From JTS-RE37 sp963756115 (lineage in GTDB: Bacteria; Bacteroidota; Bacteroidia; Flavobacteriales; Flavobacteriaceae), in NCBI GenBank assembly GCA_963756115.1, contig CAVWMN010000003.1, forward strand, positions 1,116,001-1,180,000: DNA of 64,000 nucleotides, given 5' to 3'. The notes under the pieces were generated by a model. It ran no database searches. It had not been told where the DNA came from and was given only the letters and a program-made list of their open reading frames with translations. Position numbers and translations under genes: made by a program. Shown here piece after piece: positions 31,190 to 39,995 of the stretch (positions are counted from its first letter, which is position 1; each line of letters starts with the position of its first letter).

Positions 31190-31885
31190 ATGATGGGATA
31201 TTATATATTGATCGGGGCCATTGCCCTTATCAGCTGGTTGGTGAGCAACAAGCTTAAAAGCAAGTTCAGATACTACTCCAAGGTCCACTTGCGCAATGGG
31301 ATGAGTGGAGCGGAAATAGCCACGAAAATGTTGGCAGACCATGGCATCAGGGATGTAAAAGTGGTCTCGGTGTCAGGGATGCTGTCCGATCACTACAACC
31401 CTAAGAATAAGACCGTGAACCTCAGTGAAGGGGTCTATAACCAGCGGAATGCTGCCGCAGCTGCCGTCGCCGCGCATGAATGCGGCCATGCGGTACAGCA
31501 CGCCCAGGCCTATGAATGGCTAACCCTGCGTTCCAAACTGGTTCCGGTGGTCAGTATCACTTCCGGCATGTCTATGTGGGTGGTGTTCGGCGGATTGATG
31601 CTAGGTGCGGCAGCAGGGATAGGTCTGGGGTTTTATATCGCCGTGGCAGGTTTGGTGATGATGGGCCTTGCTACCTTGTTCAGCTTTATTACCCTCCCTG
31701 TGGAATATGATGCGAGCAACCGTGCCCTGGCATGGTTACGGCAAAAGAATATGGTGAACCAGGAGGAATACAAAGGGTCTGAGGATGCTTTGAAATGGGC
31801 TGCCCGTACGTATCTGGTAGCAGCTATTGGCTCGCTCGCAACCTTGTTTTATTTTGCGATGCAGGTTTTCGGCGGAAGGGATTAA
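31190..31885 (+). CDS. Membrane zinc metallopeptidase, YugP-like
   Basis: A 231-residue membrane-bound peptidase with an N-terminal helix, the zinc motif HECGH (96-100, within AAHECGHAVQHAQ), two central helices (about 120-165) and a C-terminal helix. EYDASNRALAWL (about 172-183) supplies the downstream zinc ligand region. This is the YugP/DUF2 neutral zinc metallopeptidase family. Targets are unknown; a role in membrane protein quality control is often suggested. Confidence 0.92.
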   Translation: MMGYYILIGAIALISWLVSNKLKSKFRYYSKVHLRNGMSGAEIATKMLADHGIRDVKVVSVSGMLSDHYNPKNKTVNLSEGVYNQRNAAAAAVAAHECGHAVQHAQAYEWLTLRSKLVPVVSITSGMSMWVVFGGLMLGAAAGIGLGFYIAVAGLVMMGLATLFSFITLPVEYDASNRALAWLRQKNMVNQEEYKGSEDALKWAARTYLVAAIGSLATLFYFAMQVFGGRD

Positions 31886-31988
31886 ATAAAGCGACTTAAA
31901 ATGGATGTATAACCAGTTTGCCCCGGCAGGCTGGTTTCTTTTTTGTGAGAAAGTGACCTGATATTGGGACAACCAACCTCTGGAGGGT

Positions 31989-32459
31989 CTAAATACTGAT
32001 CTGGCGGTCTATCTGCTGGTCGAGGGAGATAAAGGTTTCCGTGCGGGATACCCCTTCAATCTGTTGTATCTTTTTGTTGAGCACATGCATGAGGTGTTCA
32101 TTGTCGCGGCATAAAACCTTGATAAGTATAGACCAATTGCCGGTGGTATAGTGGCATTCCAAAACTTCCGGGATAGTTTCCAGTTCTTTGACAGCTTTGG
32201 GGTTGCTCATGGCTTTATCCAGGAATATCCCCACATAGGCCATGGTGGTATATCCCAGTTTCTTGGGATTGATAATAAACTTGGAGCCTGCCAGGAGGCC
32301 CGATTTTTCCAGTTTCCGGAGGCGCTGATGGATAGCGGCACCTGAAATCCCAATATTCCTGGCAATCTCAAGGATAGGCCTGCGGGCATCTTCCATCAGG
32401 AATCTGAGTATTTTTTTATCTATCCCATCGATATTCAGGGAGCCGTCTGCTGATTTCAT
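31989..32459 (-). CDS. Lrp/AsnC-family transcriptional regulator
   Basis: A 156-residue protein: N-terminal helix-turn-helix (about 12-60, DKKILRFLMEDARRPILEIARNIGISGAAIHQRLRKLEKSGLL) and C-terminal RAM domain (about 75-150) that binds amino acids and makes octamers. It lies 46 bases downstream of the saccharopine dehydrogenase-like gene on the same strand. Regulation of lysine or other amino acid metabolism is a reasonable guess from that pairing. Confidence 0.93.
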   Translation of the reverse strand: MKSADGSLNIDGIDKKILRFLMEDARRPILEIARNIGISGAAIHQRLRKLEKSGLLAGSKFIINPKKLGYTTMAYVGIFLDKAMSNPKAVKELETIPEVLECHYTTGNWSILIKVLCRDNEHLMHVLNKKIQQIEGVSRTETFISLDQQIDRQISI

Positions 32460-32505
32460 ACGCTCATGTCAGTAGCCCATAAAGATACCAAATTCTCCCC
32501 AGGTA

Positions 32506-33879
32506 TTATCCGGCGACAGAATGAGGATTGTATCCCAGGTAGGGGACACTGTACTCCTTGAAATGAACCCCGTATTCCTGTAATTCTGCGAGAATTGGTT
32601 CGTAAATTTCCTTTTTTATCGGTATCTGTACCCCAGGGGTGGTTATCTTTCCATTAAGGATAAGCAGTGTAGCCATTGCTACCGGTAGTCCCACGGTTTT
32701 AGCCATTGCGGTATGGGTTCGGTTTTCACCCAGCACCACCATATTGGCATCTATCTGCTTTTTTTGGCCGCCCACTTCGTATCCGAATTTATGGTACATG
32801 ACAATCATATCTTTATCGTCCTCATTGAGGGTCCAGCTATCTTCCAATATATACTGGAGGATCTGGGCCGGTGTGGCATTTTTCAGAGGGATTACCTTTT
32901 GTGTATCAAATAATTTGAGCTCCAACAACTTGTCCCACATAATATCATCCTGATCTATTTTCAGATAATGTCGCAGTTTAAGTTCCACCGAATCTGTCGG
33001 GGAATAGGGGAGGAAGAGGTTCGTGAATTCGCGATACGACATACCTTCAGAGTCCTGGACCTGGTAACTGTCCTCCGTCATGCCTAACTGAACAAACATA
33101 TTCCAGGCCTTGGAAAACCCTACCCGCCGCATGGTTCCCCTATAGAGGGTAAGCACATCTGTAAGACCGTATGCTTCCCTGTATTTTAAAGAATCCCTGT
33201 TGGCATAGGCTTCAAAGGTTCCGTACCCTTCAACCTCCATAAACTCCGTCCTCCTGAAAAGCCGGTGGTAGGGTATATATTTATAGGTCCCTTCCTGTAT
33301 GAACTTGGCGGTGCCCCCTTGTCCGGCTATCACCACATTCCTCGGATTCCAAGTAAATTTATAGTTCCAGAGGTTTGTGTCGCTTTCAGGGGCTACCAAC
33401 CCCCCGGTAAAGGATTCAAACAACAGCATTTTTCCGCCTTCATCGCGTATCTTATCTATAAACTGCATAGCACTCATATGGTCTATTCCCGGATCCAGCC
33501 CCACTTCGTTCATAAAGATCAAGCCTTTCTCCCTGGCGGCGCTGTCCAGGGCTTTAAGTTCATCACTGACGTAGGAAGCCGTAACAAGGTGTTTGTCAAA
33601 GGCAATACAGTCCACCGCCAGCTTACTGTGAAGGTGGGCTGGCAGCATAGAGACTACAATGCTTGCCACTGAGACGGCCTCTTTCCGGTCGCTATCGTTA
33701 AATATATCGAGTTTGAAGACGGTACAATGGGCATTCTCCCGAACAGATGGCGGAAGGGCATCAGGATTGAGGTCGCCAATATTCAGATGCAGCTCTTCTG
33801 AGGCTGCTTTCTCCAGAAAATAATCGAGCAGGTAGGATGTGGATTTACCAGCGCCAACCACAAGGATATTTCGTGACAT
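32506..33879 (-). CDS. Saccharopine dehydrogenase family protein
   Basis: A 457-residue oxidoreductase with an N-terminal Rossmann motif VVGAGKSTSYLLDYFL (6-21) and the family features NEVGLDPGIDHMSAMQFID (about 140-158) and GGLVAPESDTNLWNYKFTWNPRN. It resembles the Lys9-type, glutamate-forming saccharopine dehydrogenase or carboxynorspermidine-type enzymes; in flavobacteria it probably acts in lysine degradation. The Lrp-type gene follows on the same strand. The exact substrate is not proven by sequence. Confidence 0.9.
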   Translation of the reverse strand: MSRNILVVGAGKSTSYLLDYFLEKAASEELHLNIGDLNPDALPPSVRENAHCTVFKLDIFNDSDRKEAVSVASIVVSMLPAHLHSKLAVDCIAFDKHLVTASYVSDELKALDSAAREKGLIFMNEVGLDPGIDHMSAMQFIDKIRDEGGKMLLFESFTGGLVAPESDTNLWNYKFTWNPRNVVIAGQGGTAKFIQEGTYKYIPYHRLFRRTEFMEVEGYGTFEAYANRDSLKYREAYGLTDVLTLYRGTMRRVGFSKAWNMFVQLGMTEDSYQVQDSEGMSYREFTNLFLPYSPTDSVELKLRHYLKIDQDDIMWDKLLELKLFDTQKVIPLKNATPAQILQYILEDSWTLNEDDKDMIVMYHKFGYEVGGQKKQIDANMVVLGENRTHTAMAKTVGLPVAMATLLILNGKITTPGVQIPIKKEIYEPILAELQEYGVHFKEYSVPYLGYNPHSVAG

Positions 33880-33906
33880 GGTGGAAATTTGTTAGAACAA
33901 TTACAA

Positions 33907-33935
33907 TTGGCTAAGGTATCAAATTGTTACATTTG
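33907..33935 (+). promoter_or_regulatory. Promoter of the DUF423 gene
   Basis: TTG at 33907-33909 and TACATTTG at 33928-33935 are 18 bases apart, a good Bacteroidetes promoter, 23 bases before the ATG. Confidence 0.7.
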
Positions 33936-33958
33936 CAAAAAAAATAGCCATCTAAGTT

Positions 33959-34345
33959 ATGAACAAAACAATTGTGGGGACCGGAATTTTTCTGGGTATG
34001 ATGGCCATTATACTGGGAGCTTTTGGTGCCCATGGGCTCAAGGAGGTCATCGCTCCCGCAGACCTGGCGGTGTTTGAAACCGGGGTAGACTATCAGATGT
34101 ACCATGCCTTGCTGCTGCTGCTCGTTGGGGGTATGGTGCCCCTGAAGGAAGCCCACAAAAAATGGGTGTATTACCTTATTACGGCCGGGGTTGTTTGTTT
34201 TTCGTTTTCGCTTTATGTCATCGCAACAAGGGAAGTTACCGGCATGTCCCTGCAATTCATCGGGATCCTGACGCCGATCGGTGGCTTATTGTTCCTTTTG
34301 GGCTGGGGTTTGTTAGGTTATCGGGTTTTTAAACCGATGGACTAA
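33959..34345 (+). CDS. DUF423 membrane protein
   Basis: A 128-residue inner-membrane protein with four helices. The start (MNKTIVGTGIFLGMMAIILGAFGAHGLKE) with the GAFGAHGLK motif and the QMYHALLLL segment are diagnostic of DUF423 (YgdD/YwdK). The function is unknown in all bacteria I recall. It is preceded by a good promoter and followed by pckA with its own promoter. Confidence 0.93.
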   Translation: MNKTIVGTGIFLGMMAIILGAFGAHGLKEVIAPADLAVFETGVDYQMYHALLLLLVGGMVPLKEAHKKWVYYLITAGVVCFSFSLYVIATREVTGMSLQFIGILTPIGGLLFLLGWGLLGYRVFKPMD

Positions 34346-34384
34346 TCTAATAGGTATATGAACTTAAAAAGGTTATTATTTTCT

Positions 34385-34392
34385 TAATTTTG
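34385..34392 (+). promoter_or_regulatory. -7 element of pckA
   Basis: TAATTTTG matches TAnnTTTG, 19 bases before the ATG, giving a short leader. Confidence 0.65.
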
Positions 34393-34411
34393 CAGAACTA
34401 AAAATCGTACT

Positions 34412-36028
34412 ATGAATACTTCCACACCTTTTACGAAAACGATTTCGTTACAGGATTATGGCATACACAGTGACTCCATCCATTACCAGTTATCACCTTC
34501 AGAATTGCAGGATATCACGGTTAAGAAAGGCATGGGTAAAACGGCTTCCTCAGGGGCCCTTGCCGTACATACCGGCGAATTTACCGGGCGGTCGCCCTTA
34601 GACCGGTTTATTGTCAGGGATAAGATCACTGAGGACAAGGTTTGGTGGGGGAAGGTCAATATTCCGTTTGAGAGTGATCAATTTGCTGCGCTATATGAGA
34701 AGGTGGTGGCATACTTAACAGACAAGGAACTCTTTGTGAGGGATTGCTACGCATGCGCCGATGAGGACTATCGCATGAATATCAGGGTAATCACCGAATA
34801 TCCCTGGTCGAATATGTTTGCCTATAATATGTTTTTGCGGCCAACAAAGGAGGAACTTTCGCAATTCGACCCTGAATGGACCGTGATCAACGCTCCGGGA
34901 TTCAAAGCAGACGCTGAGATAGATGGTACCCGACAGCATAATTTTGCCATCCTGGATTTCAGCCGCAAAATTGCGTTGATAGGGGGCACCGGATATACAG
35001 GTGAGATAAAGAAAGGCATCTTTTCAGCATTGAATTTCCTGTTACCCGTCTATAAGGAAACCCTCCCCATGCATTGTTCAGCAAATGTTGGTGACGAGGG
35101 GGACACCGCTATCTTTTTTGGCCTTTCCGGAACTGGGAAAACAACACTATCGACTGATCCTACACGCAGGCTTGTAGGGGATGATGAACATGGCTGGACC
35201 CCCGAAAACACTGTATTTAATTTTGAAGGTGGCTGTTATGCCAAGGTGATCAACCTTTCTGCAGAGAATGAACCTGAGATTTATAACGCTATAAAAAAAG
35301 GAGCCATCCTGGAAAATGTGGTGATGGACCCCAAGGGGGTAGTGGATTATATGGATACCTCTATCACAGAAAATACACGGGTAAGTTACCCCATTTACCA
35401 TATTGAAAATATTCAGGAGCCCTCCATAGGCAAAAACCCGACAAACATCTTTTTCCTTACTGCGGATGCGTTTGGTGTCCTGCCCCCCATTTCCAAATTA
35501 ACCCCGAGTCAGGCTGCCTATCACTTTATATCGGGATATACTGCCAAGGTAGCCGGTACGGAGGCCGGGGTGGTAGAACCCATCCCTTCCTTTTCCGCTT
35601 GTTTCGGTGCTCCCTTTATGCCCCTCCACCCTACCCAATATGCTGAAATGCTCAGTCAGAAGATGAAGGAATCAGGCGTAAATGTCTGGCTGGTCAATAC
35701 AGGCTGGACCGGAGGGCCGTATGGGGTTGGTACCCGGATGAAGCTAAAATATACCCGTGCGATGATCCATGCAGCCCTGAACGGGGACCTTGGATTATAT
35801 TCCTATGACAAATACCATATCCATTCCGTATTCGGAGTGGCTCAACCCCGGGAATGTCCTGGCGTTCCCACAAGTGTATTGAGCCCCAGGGCAACCTGGA
35901 ACAATGATGAGGCCTATTATACAACAGCCTTTAAGCTTACCAATGCTTTCCGGGAAAATTTCAAGAAGTTTGAATCCTATGCCAACGAGGAAATTCGTCG
36001 GGGCGGCCCGCAGCGGTACGCATTTTAA
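34412..36028 (+). CDS. pckA: Phosphoenolpyruvate carboxykinase (ATP)
   Basis: Converts oxaloacetate and ATP to phosphoenolpyruvate and CO2, the first step of gluconeogenesis. The 538 residues contain GRSPLDRFIV (about 56-65), MHCSANVG, the P-loop GLSGTGKTTLS (about 236-246), ATP-type kinase loop FNFEGGCYAKVI and C-terminal VLSPRATWNND. All belong to the ATP-dependent class. Monocistronic, with its own promoter and a strong terminator shared with the convergent hemD-like gene. Confidence 0.98.
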   Translation: MNTSTPFTKTISLQDYGIHSDSIHYQLSPSELQDITVKKGMGKTASSGALAVHTGEFTGRSPLDRFIVRDKITEDKVWWGKVNIPFESDQFAALYEKVVAYLTDKELFVRDCYACADEDYRMNIRVITEYPWSNMFAYNMFLRPTKEELSQFDPEWTVINAPGFKADAEIDGTRQHNFAILDFSRKIALIGGTGYTGEIKKGIFSALNFLLPVYKETLPMHCSANVGDEGDTAIFFGLSGTGKTTLSTDPTRRLVGDDEHGWTPENTVFNFEGGCYAKVINLSAENEPEIYNAIKKGAILENVVMDPKGVVDYMDTSITENTRVSYPIYHIENIQEPSIGKNPTNIFFLTADAFGVLPPISKLTPSQAAYHFISGYTAKVAGTEAGVVEPIPSFSACFGAPFMPLHPTQYAEMLSQKMKESGVNVWLVNTGWTGGPYGVGTRMKLKYTRAMIHAALNGDLGLYSYDKYHIHSVFGVAQPRECPGVPTSVLSPRATWNNDEAYYTTAFKLTNAFRENFKKFESYANEEIRRGGPQRYAF

Positions 36029-36030
36029 TT

Positions 36031-36063
36031 TAAAAAAGGCCCCCGCAGGAGGCCTTTTTTTAT
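36031..36063. terminator. Bidirectional rho-independent terminator (pckA / hemD-like)
   Basis: AAAAAAGGCC (36032-36041) pairs with GGCCTTTTTT (36051-36060), with CCC and GGA adding to the stem near the loop. T-runs on both sides allow use from either strand. The stop codon of the minus-strand gene (36060-36062) lies in it. Confidence 0.9.
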
Positions 36064-36806
36064 TTTTTGTTTACGCTGGTGATATATTTCTGAAGCGCCA
36101 TAGTCATCGAAGGCGTGTCCGGCGTAGGGGCCTTTATATCTATCCGTAGCCCGGCCTCGGTGGCTGCCGAGATGGTTGAATCCCCGAAAACCGCAATCCG
36201 GGTATCATTTTGCTGAAAATCCGGAAAATTCTTTAAGAGGGATTCAATCCCGGAGGGGCTGAAAAATACGAGGATATCGTAGTATACATTCCGCAGATCA
36301 GAAAGATCACTGATTACCGTCTTGTAAAATATCCCCCGCGTCCATTTGATATTGGCCTTGTCCAGTGTTTCAGGGATCTCAGCCTTCAGGGCATCAGAGG
36401 AGGGAAGCAGGAACGCCTCCTCTCTGTATTTTTTAAACAAAGGCAGCAATTCAGTAAAATTCCGTTTACCCACATAGATCTTCCGCTTTCTGTAAATGAC
36501 ATATTTCTGAAGGTAGAAGGCCACTGCCTCGGACTGACAGAAATATTTCATCGTATCAGGCACTTTAAACCGCATTTCTTCTGCAATTCTGAAAAAATGG
36601 TCTACAGAATTCCTGCTTGTAAGAATTATCGCACTGTAGTGGTGTAGATCGATTTTCTGCTGCCGGACACTTTTTGCATTTACCCCTTCAACATGGATAA
36701 AGGGCCGGAAATCTACCTTAACCTTCTCTTTTTCAATAAGTCGCAGGTAGGGAGAATTTTCCATTTTTGGTTCAGGCTGCGAAACCAAAATAGTCTTTAC
36801 CTTCAT
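36060..36806 (-). CDS. hemD: Uroporphyrinogen-III synthase family protein
   Basis: A 248-residue protein with two Rossmann-like halves. TILVSQPEPKMENSPYLRLIEKEKVKVDFRPFI (4-36), IILTSRNSVDHFFRI (59-73) and DILVFFSPSGIESLLKNF with a later AVFGDST match HemD. The enzyme closes hydroxymethylbilane to uroporphyrinogen III in heme synthesis. In Bacteroidetes this copy lies next to DUF4271, as here, apart from the other hem genes, so some authors leave the function open; I keep the symbol with reservation. Confidence 0.85.
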   Translation of the reverse strand: MKVKTILVSQPEPKMENSPYLRLIEKEKVKVDFRPFIHVEGVNAKSVRQQKIDLHHYSAIILTSRNSVDHFFRIAEEMRFKVPDTMKYFCQSEAVAFYLQKYVIYRKRKIYVGKRNFTELLPLFKKYREEAFLLPSSDALKAEIPETLDKANIKWTRGIFYKTVISDLSDLRNVYYDILVFFSPSGIESLLKNFPDFQQNDTRIAVFGDSTISAATEAGLRIDIKAPTPDTPSMTMALQKYITSVNKK

Positions 36807-36811
36807 AGTCC

Positions 36812-37471
36812 TCAGGGTTTAAAATAGTTCGCAATTATCACAAAGGGTGCAATTTCGAGAGCGCAAAGGTACAAAATAAAATAGAAAAAGTGGCCGGTGA
36901 TGAATTTTTGATGGTTCTTTATTATTGTAAACCAGCCGATAACATTTATGAGGATAATAAGGATAATACTGAGGAATATCACCGTACGGGAACCTTTTAA
37001 TACGTATGTCAGGATTACATTGGCCAAAAACATGACCAGGCTGCTGTAATTCAGGTATGACAATTTTTTGAAGATGAATTCCGATATCACCTTCATATTG
37101 TTGAACACAAATCCGTTGCTTACCTGCAGGAAGATTTTAGCAAGCAGGAACAGGATCAGGAGGCCCAGGATGATCAGATAAACAATCGGATACGACACCC
37201 CTTTGGATGGCCATAAGGTAGTCCTGGAAATATAAAGGAAGAGGGATAAATTAAGGAGTTGAAAAAGCGTGAAGAAAACATGGAACCAATTCAGCAGTTT
37301 ATCCTTCTTGTTGTACATAAAAATATACTTGTTATTGAACGGCAGGATGATGAAATTCATGAACCTGTTGTAAAATAATCCCTTGGCGATAACAATACAT
37401 AGTACGCTGGAAAACAGGATGATCGTTATCCAATCTATGGTGGGTAGTGTTTTGTAGACCGGTTCCATCAT
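36812..37471 (-). CDS. DUF4271 membrane protein
   Basis: A 219-residue inner-membrane protein with about six helices. The first begins ITIILFSSVLCIVIAKGLFYNRF, and NYSSLVMFLANVILTYVLKGSRT lies in the second half. This matches DUF4271, a Bacteroidetes family nearly always next to the hemD-like gene. Its start overlaps the stop of the glycosyltransferase gene by 4 bases and it ends 5 bases before hemD, so the three form an operon. Function is unknown. Confidence 0.88.
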   Translation of the reverse strand: MMEPVYKTLPTIDWITIILFSSVLCIVIAKGLFYNRFMNFIILPFNNKYIFMYNKKDKLLNWFHVFFTLFQLLNLSLFLYISRTTLWPSKGVSYPIVYLIILGLLILFLLAKIFLQVSNGFVFNNMKVISEFIFKKLSYLNYSSLVMFLANVILTYVLKGSRTVIFLSIILIILINVIGWFTIIKNHQKFITGHFFYFILYLCALEIAPFVIIANYFKP

Positions 37472-39132
37472 TCGAGTGCTGTATTAGTCCCGTTGAGGCC
37501 CCAAAACAGGCCATTCTCGGAAATGGTTAACTTAAAGTACCGGGGATCCCCCATCCCAGGTTCAGGTAATTTAAAGGAAAACCGGGTACTGTCCCCTGCC
37601 TTTAAAAGTCTGGAATCCCCGTACAGCGGGACAGCGCTGATGTCCTGAACTTCCTCAACCTGCCTGTAATCATTCATGTAGGCGATCCCAAACCGCAATT
37701 TTTGCAGCTCAATATCAAAGTCATAGGGATTGAACACGGTAAAATCCAGATCAGTGCCATATCCGGGTATAGGGCGGTCTTCCGTAAAACATTGAAGCTT
37801 GCGAAAGGACACAAAATCAGTGACATAGGTCCCATATAACTTATCATCACCCGGCCAGTCGAACTCCAGGGCACCCTCCCTTGGATATTCCGTGATGTAT
37901 AAAATTTTCCTGTGTTGAACTTTTGCTTCCGAGTCATCGATGGAATATTGGTTCTGCCGGTACTTCAGGTTATTCAGGGAATAAGCCGTATGGCCCGAGT
38001 AAAAGGAATACATGGGTGCATTCCGGTATGAGTTTTCGAAGACTACCGGGGTGTCGCCGGCTGCTTTGGAGATGGAAGAAACCCACATATTATTGCCATG
38101 GGTTTCATAGATCACCGGGAACAGGGGTTCATATATCAGTCCTATCCGAAGGTATGCCAGGATGATGAGGTTGACCACCCCGGCACGTACGATCCATTTG
38201 CGGTTGCCGGGATGTTGGAGCATATACTGAAATACAATGATAACCAGGGGGATACAGACCACGATCAGCCATTGGGTTTGTATTCGGCGGTTAAAACTTG
38301 AAACAAAGAAAAACAGCAGTATCCCATAGGTTATGTACAATAGTGCCCTGGTGAATGTATCCGTCGGCTTTGTGCGAAAGAGAGCCTGGTATATCCAGGG
38401 GAACGTAAAGCCAAAAAGCGTTATGAGATTGAGGAAGTAGCCCAGCGTGTATTTCTCAAAATCATAAGGTCCGTTTGGCCTTTCGAACAGATGGTATTTA
38501 ATGGAGATAAAATTGTTCTGGTACAGCCAGATCAGATGGGGGATATAGCATACCAGTGCAACCATCACCGCAAGCCAGGCATATTTATTCCTTAAAAGCC
38601 TGCTATTGGAGATCAGGACAAAAATTATAACCAGGATTGCATGGTATTTGCTATACATCAGGGCCGCCATCACCACCCCAAGCCCAATCCCCAGGATCGC
38701 ACCAGGGGCCTGGAGGAATTTTTTATAGAGCAGGAGGAACAGTGCCGTAAAAAACAGTAAGGGGGTATCCGGGAGGGTCAAAAAACCATAGGCATGCAAC
38801 AGGGTCATGGATAGGACCAGCACAAAAAAATGCGCTACATAGTTGTTCTTCATGGGGTGGTCCACCACCTTCCAAAGCACCACTAAGGTTCCGGCCGACA
38901 ACACACTGCTCATAAACCGGACCCCCAGCTCCTCCCCGAAGAGATAACTGCTTATTTTTATGAGCAGGGCCACCATGGGGGGATGGTCAAAGTAACCCCA
39001 GGCCATTTGCTGTGCATAGTACCAGTAATATGCCTCATCAAATATAAGCTCCGTAAAATGACCCTGCAGGAGGTTTATACAGAAAATAATGCCGAGAAGA
39101 TATAGAAATAGAGAAGGTAGTTTCAGTTTCAT
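37468..39132 (-). CDS. GT39-type membrane glycosyltransferase
   Basis: A 554-residue protein with about ten membrane helices in the first 350 residues and a soluble C-terminal domain. The first loop holds LIFDEAYYWYYAQQMAWGYFDHPPMVAL, the ArnT/PMT-like pattern with catalytic Asp-Glu, so it should move a sugar from a polyprenyl-phosphate donor to lipid A, protein or another acceptor on the periplasmic side. I start at ATG 39132 (MKLKLPSLFLYLLGIIF); the upstream ATG at 39186 adds 18 residues without likeness. The divergent GT2 gene may make its polyprenyl-sugar donor. Confidence 0.9.
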   Translation of the reverse strand: MKLKLPSLFLYLLGIIFCINLLQGHFTELIFDEAYYWYYAQQMAWGYFDHPPMVALLIKISSYLFGEELGVRFMSSVLSAGTLVVLWKVVDHPMKNNYVAHFFVLVLSMTLLHAYGFLTLPDTPLLFFTALFLLLYKKFLQAPGAILGIGLGVVMAALMYSKYHAILVIIFVLISNSRLLRNKYAWLAVMVALVCYIPHLIWLYQNNFISIKYHLFERPNGPYDFEKYTLGYFLNLITLFGFTFPWIYQALFRTKPTDTFTRALLYITYGILLFFFVSSFNRRIQTQWLIVVCIPLVIIVFQYMLQHPGNRKWIVRAGVVNLIILAYLRIGLIYEPLFPVIYETHGNNMWVSSISKAAGDTPVVFENSYRNAPMYSFYSGHTAYSLNNLKYRQNQYSIDDSEAKVQHRKILYITEYPREGALEFDWPGDDKLYGTYVTDFVSFRKLQCFTEDRPIPGYGTDLDFTVFNPYDFDIELQKLRFGIAYMNDYRQVEEVQDISAVPLYGDSRLLKAGDSTRFSFKLPEPGMGDPRYFKLTISENGLFWGLNGTNTALE

Positions 39133-39237
39133 TCCCTGTTTTGGATTCGCTGTAAAATTACAAATTATAGCCGTTGGGTATTCCATTTAGGAAACGATAA
39201 AAATCGGATGGTATTTCCTTCCGGAATTTATTAATAG

Positions 39238-39245
39238 TATTTTTG
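39238..39245 (+). promoter_or_regulatory. -7 element of the GT2 gene
   Basis: TATTTTTG matches TAnnTTTG, 13 bases before the ATG at 39259. Confidence 0.6.
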
Positions 39246-39258
39246 TCAAAATTGAAGC

Positions 39259-39993
39259 ATGTCTATGGCGGATGGCTTGGTGATTATCCCGACGTATAAC
39301 GAGATTGAGAATATTGAAGCGATCATCCGGGCGGTATTCGACCTGCAAAAAAAATTTGACGTTCTTATTGTCGATGACAATTCCCCCGATGGCACAGCTG
39401 CGGCGGTTACCCAACTACAGGGAGAGTTTCCAAATACCCTGTTCCTGGAAGTGCGAAAAGAGAAGTCGGGCCTGGGAACGGCATATATCCATGGTTTCAA
39501 ATGGGCTTTGGATCGGAAATACGATTATATCTTTGAAATGGATGCCGATTTTTCCCACCGCCCTTCGGACCTTCAGAGACTATACAGGGCTTGCCTGAAT
39601 GGAGCGGATGTTGCCATTGGATCCAGGTATAAGAAAGGCGTCAATGTGGTAAACTGGCCATTATTCCGGATCCTACTTTCCTATGGGGCCTCATTCTATG
39701 TAAAAATTATGACCGGGATGCAGATTCATGACCCTACAGCCGGGTTCGTGTGCTATAAACGGGAAGTACTGGAAGCAATAGACCTGGATGCCGTAAAATT
39801 TATTGGATATGCCTTCCAGATCGAGATGAAATTCAGGGCCCATTTAAAAAAATTCAGGATCGAAGAGGTCTCGATTATTTTTACGGACAGGGAAAAAGGA
39901 AAATCAAAAATGAGTTCTTCAATTGTTTGGGAGGCAATTTTTGGAGTGGTTAGCATGAAACTGAGGAGTATCATTAAAACAAATGGATTTTAA
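39259..39993 (+). CDS. Polyprenol monophosphomannose synthase-like GT2 glycosyltransferase
   Basis: A 244-residue soluble GT-A enzyme: LVIIPTYNEIENIEAII (7-23), VDDNSPDGTAA with the nucleotide-binding Asp pair (37-47), EMDADFSHRPSDL with the DxD metal motif (about 93-105), and FRIEEVSIIFTDREKGKSKMS. It has no membrane anchor, like bacterial Ppm1/DPM1-type enzymes, which attach mannose or glucose to polyprenyl phosphate. The divergent GT39 enzyme could use that donor. MSMADG at 39259 is taken as start; the Met at 39265 is an alternative. A gap of 2 bases separates it from pyrC. Confidence 0.92.
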   Translation: MSMADGLVIIPTYNEIENIEAIIRAVFDLQKKFDVLIVDDNSPDGTAAAVTQLQGEFPNTLFLEVRKEKSGLGTAYIHGFKWALDRKYDYIFEMDADFSHRPSDLQRLYRACLNGADVAIGSRYKKGVNVVNWPLFRILLSYGASFYVKIMTGMQIHDPTAGFVCYKREVLEAIDLDAVKFIGYAFQIEMKFRAHLKKFRIEEVSIIFTDREKGKSKMSSSIVWEAIFGVVSMKLRSIIKTNGF

Positions 39994-39995
39994 GC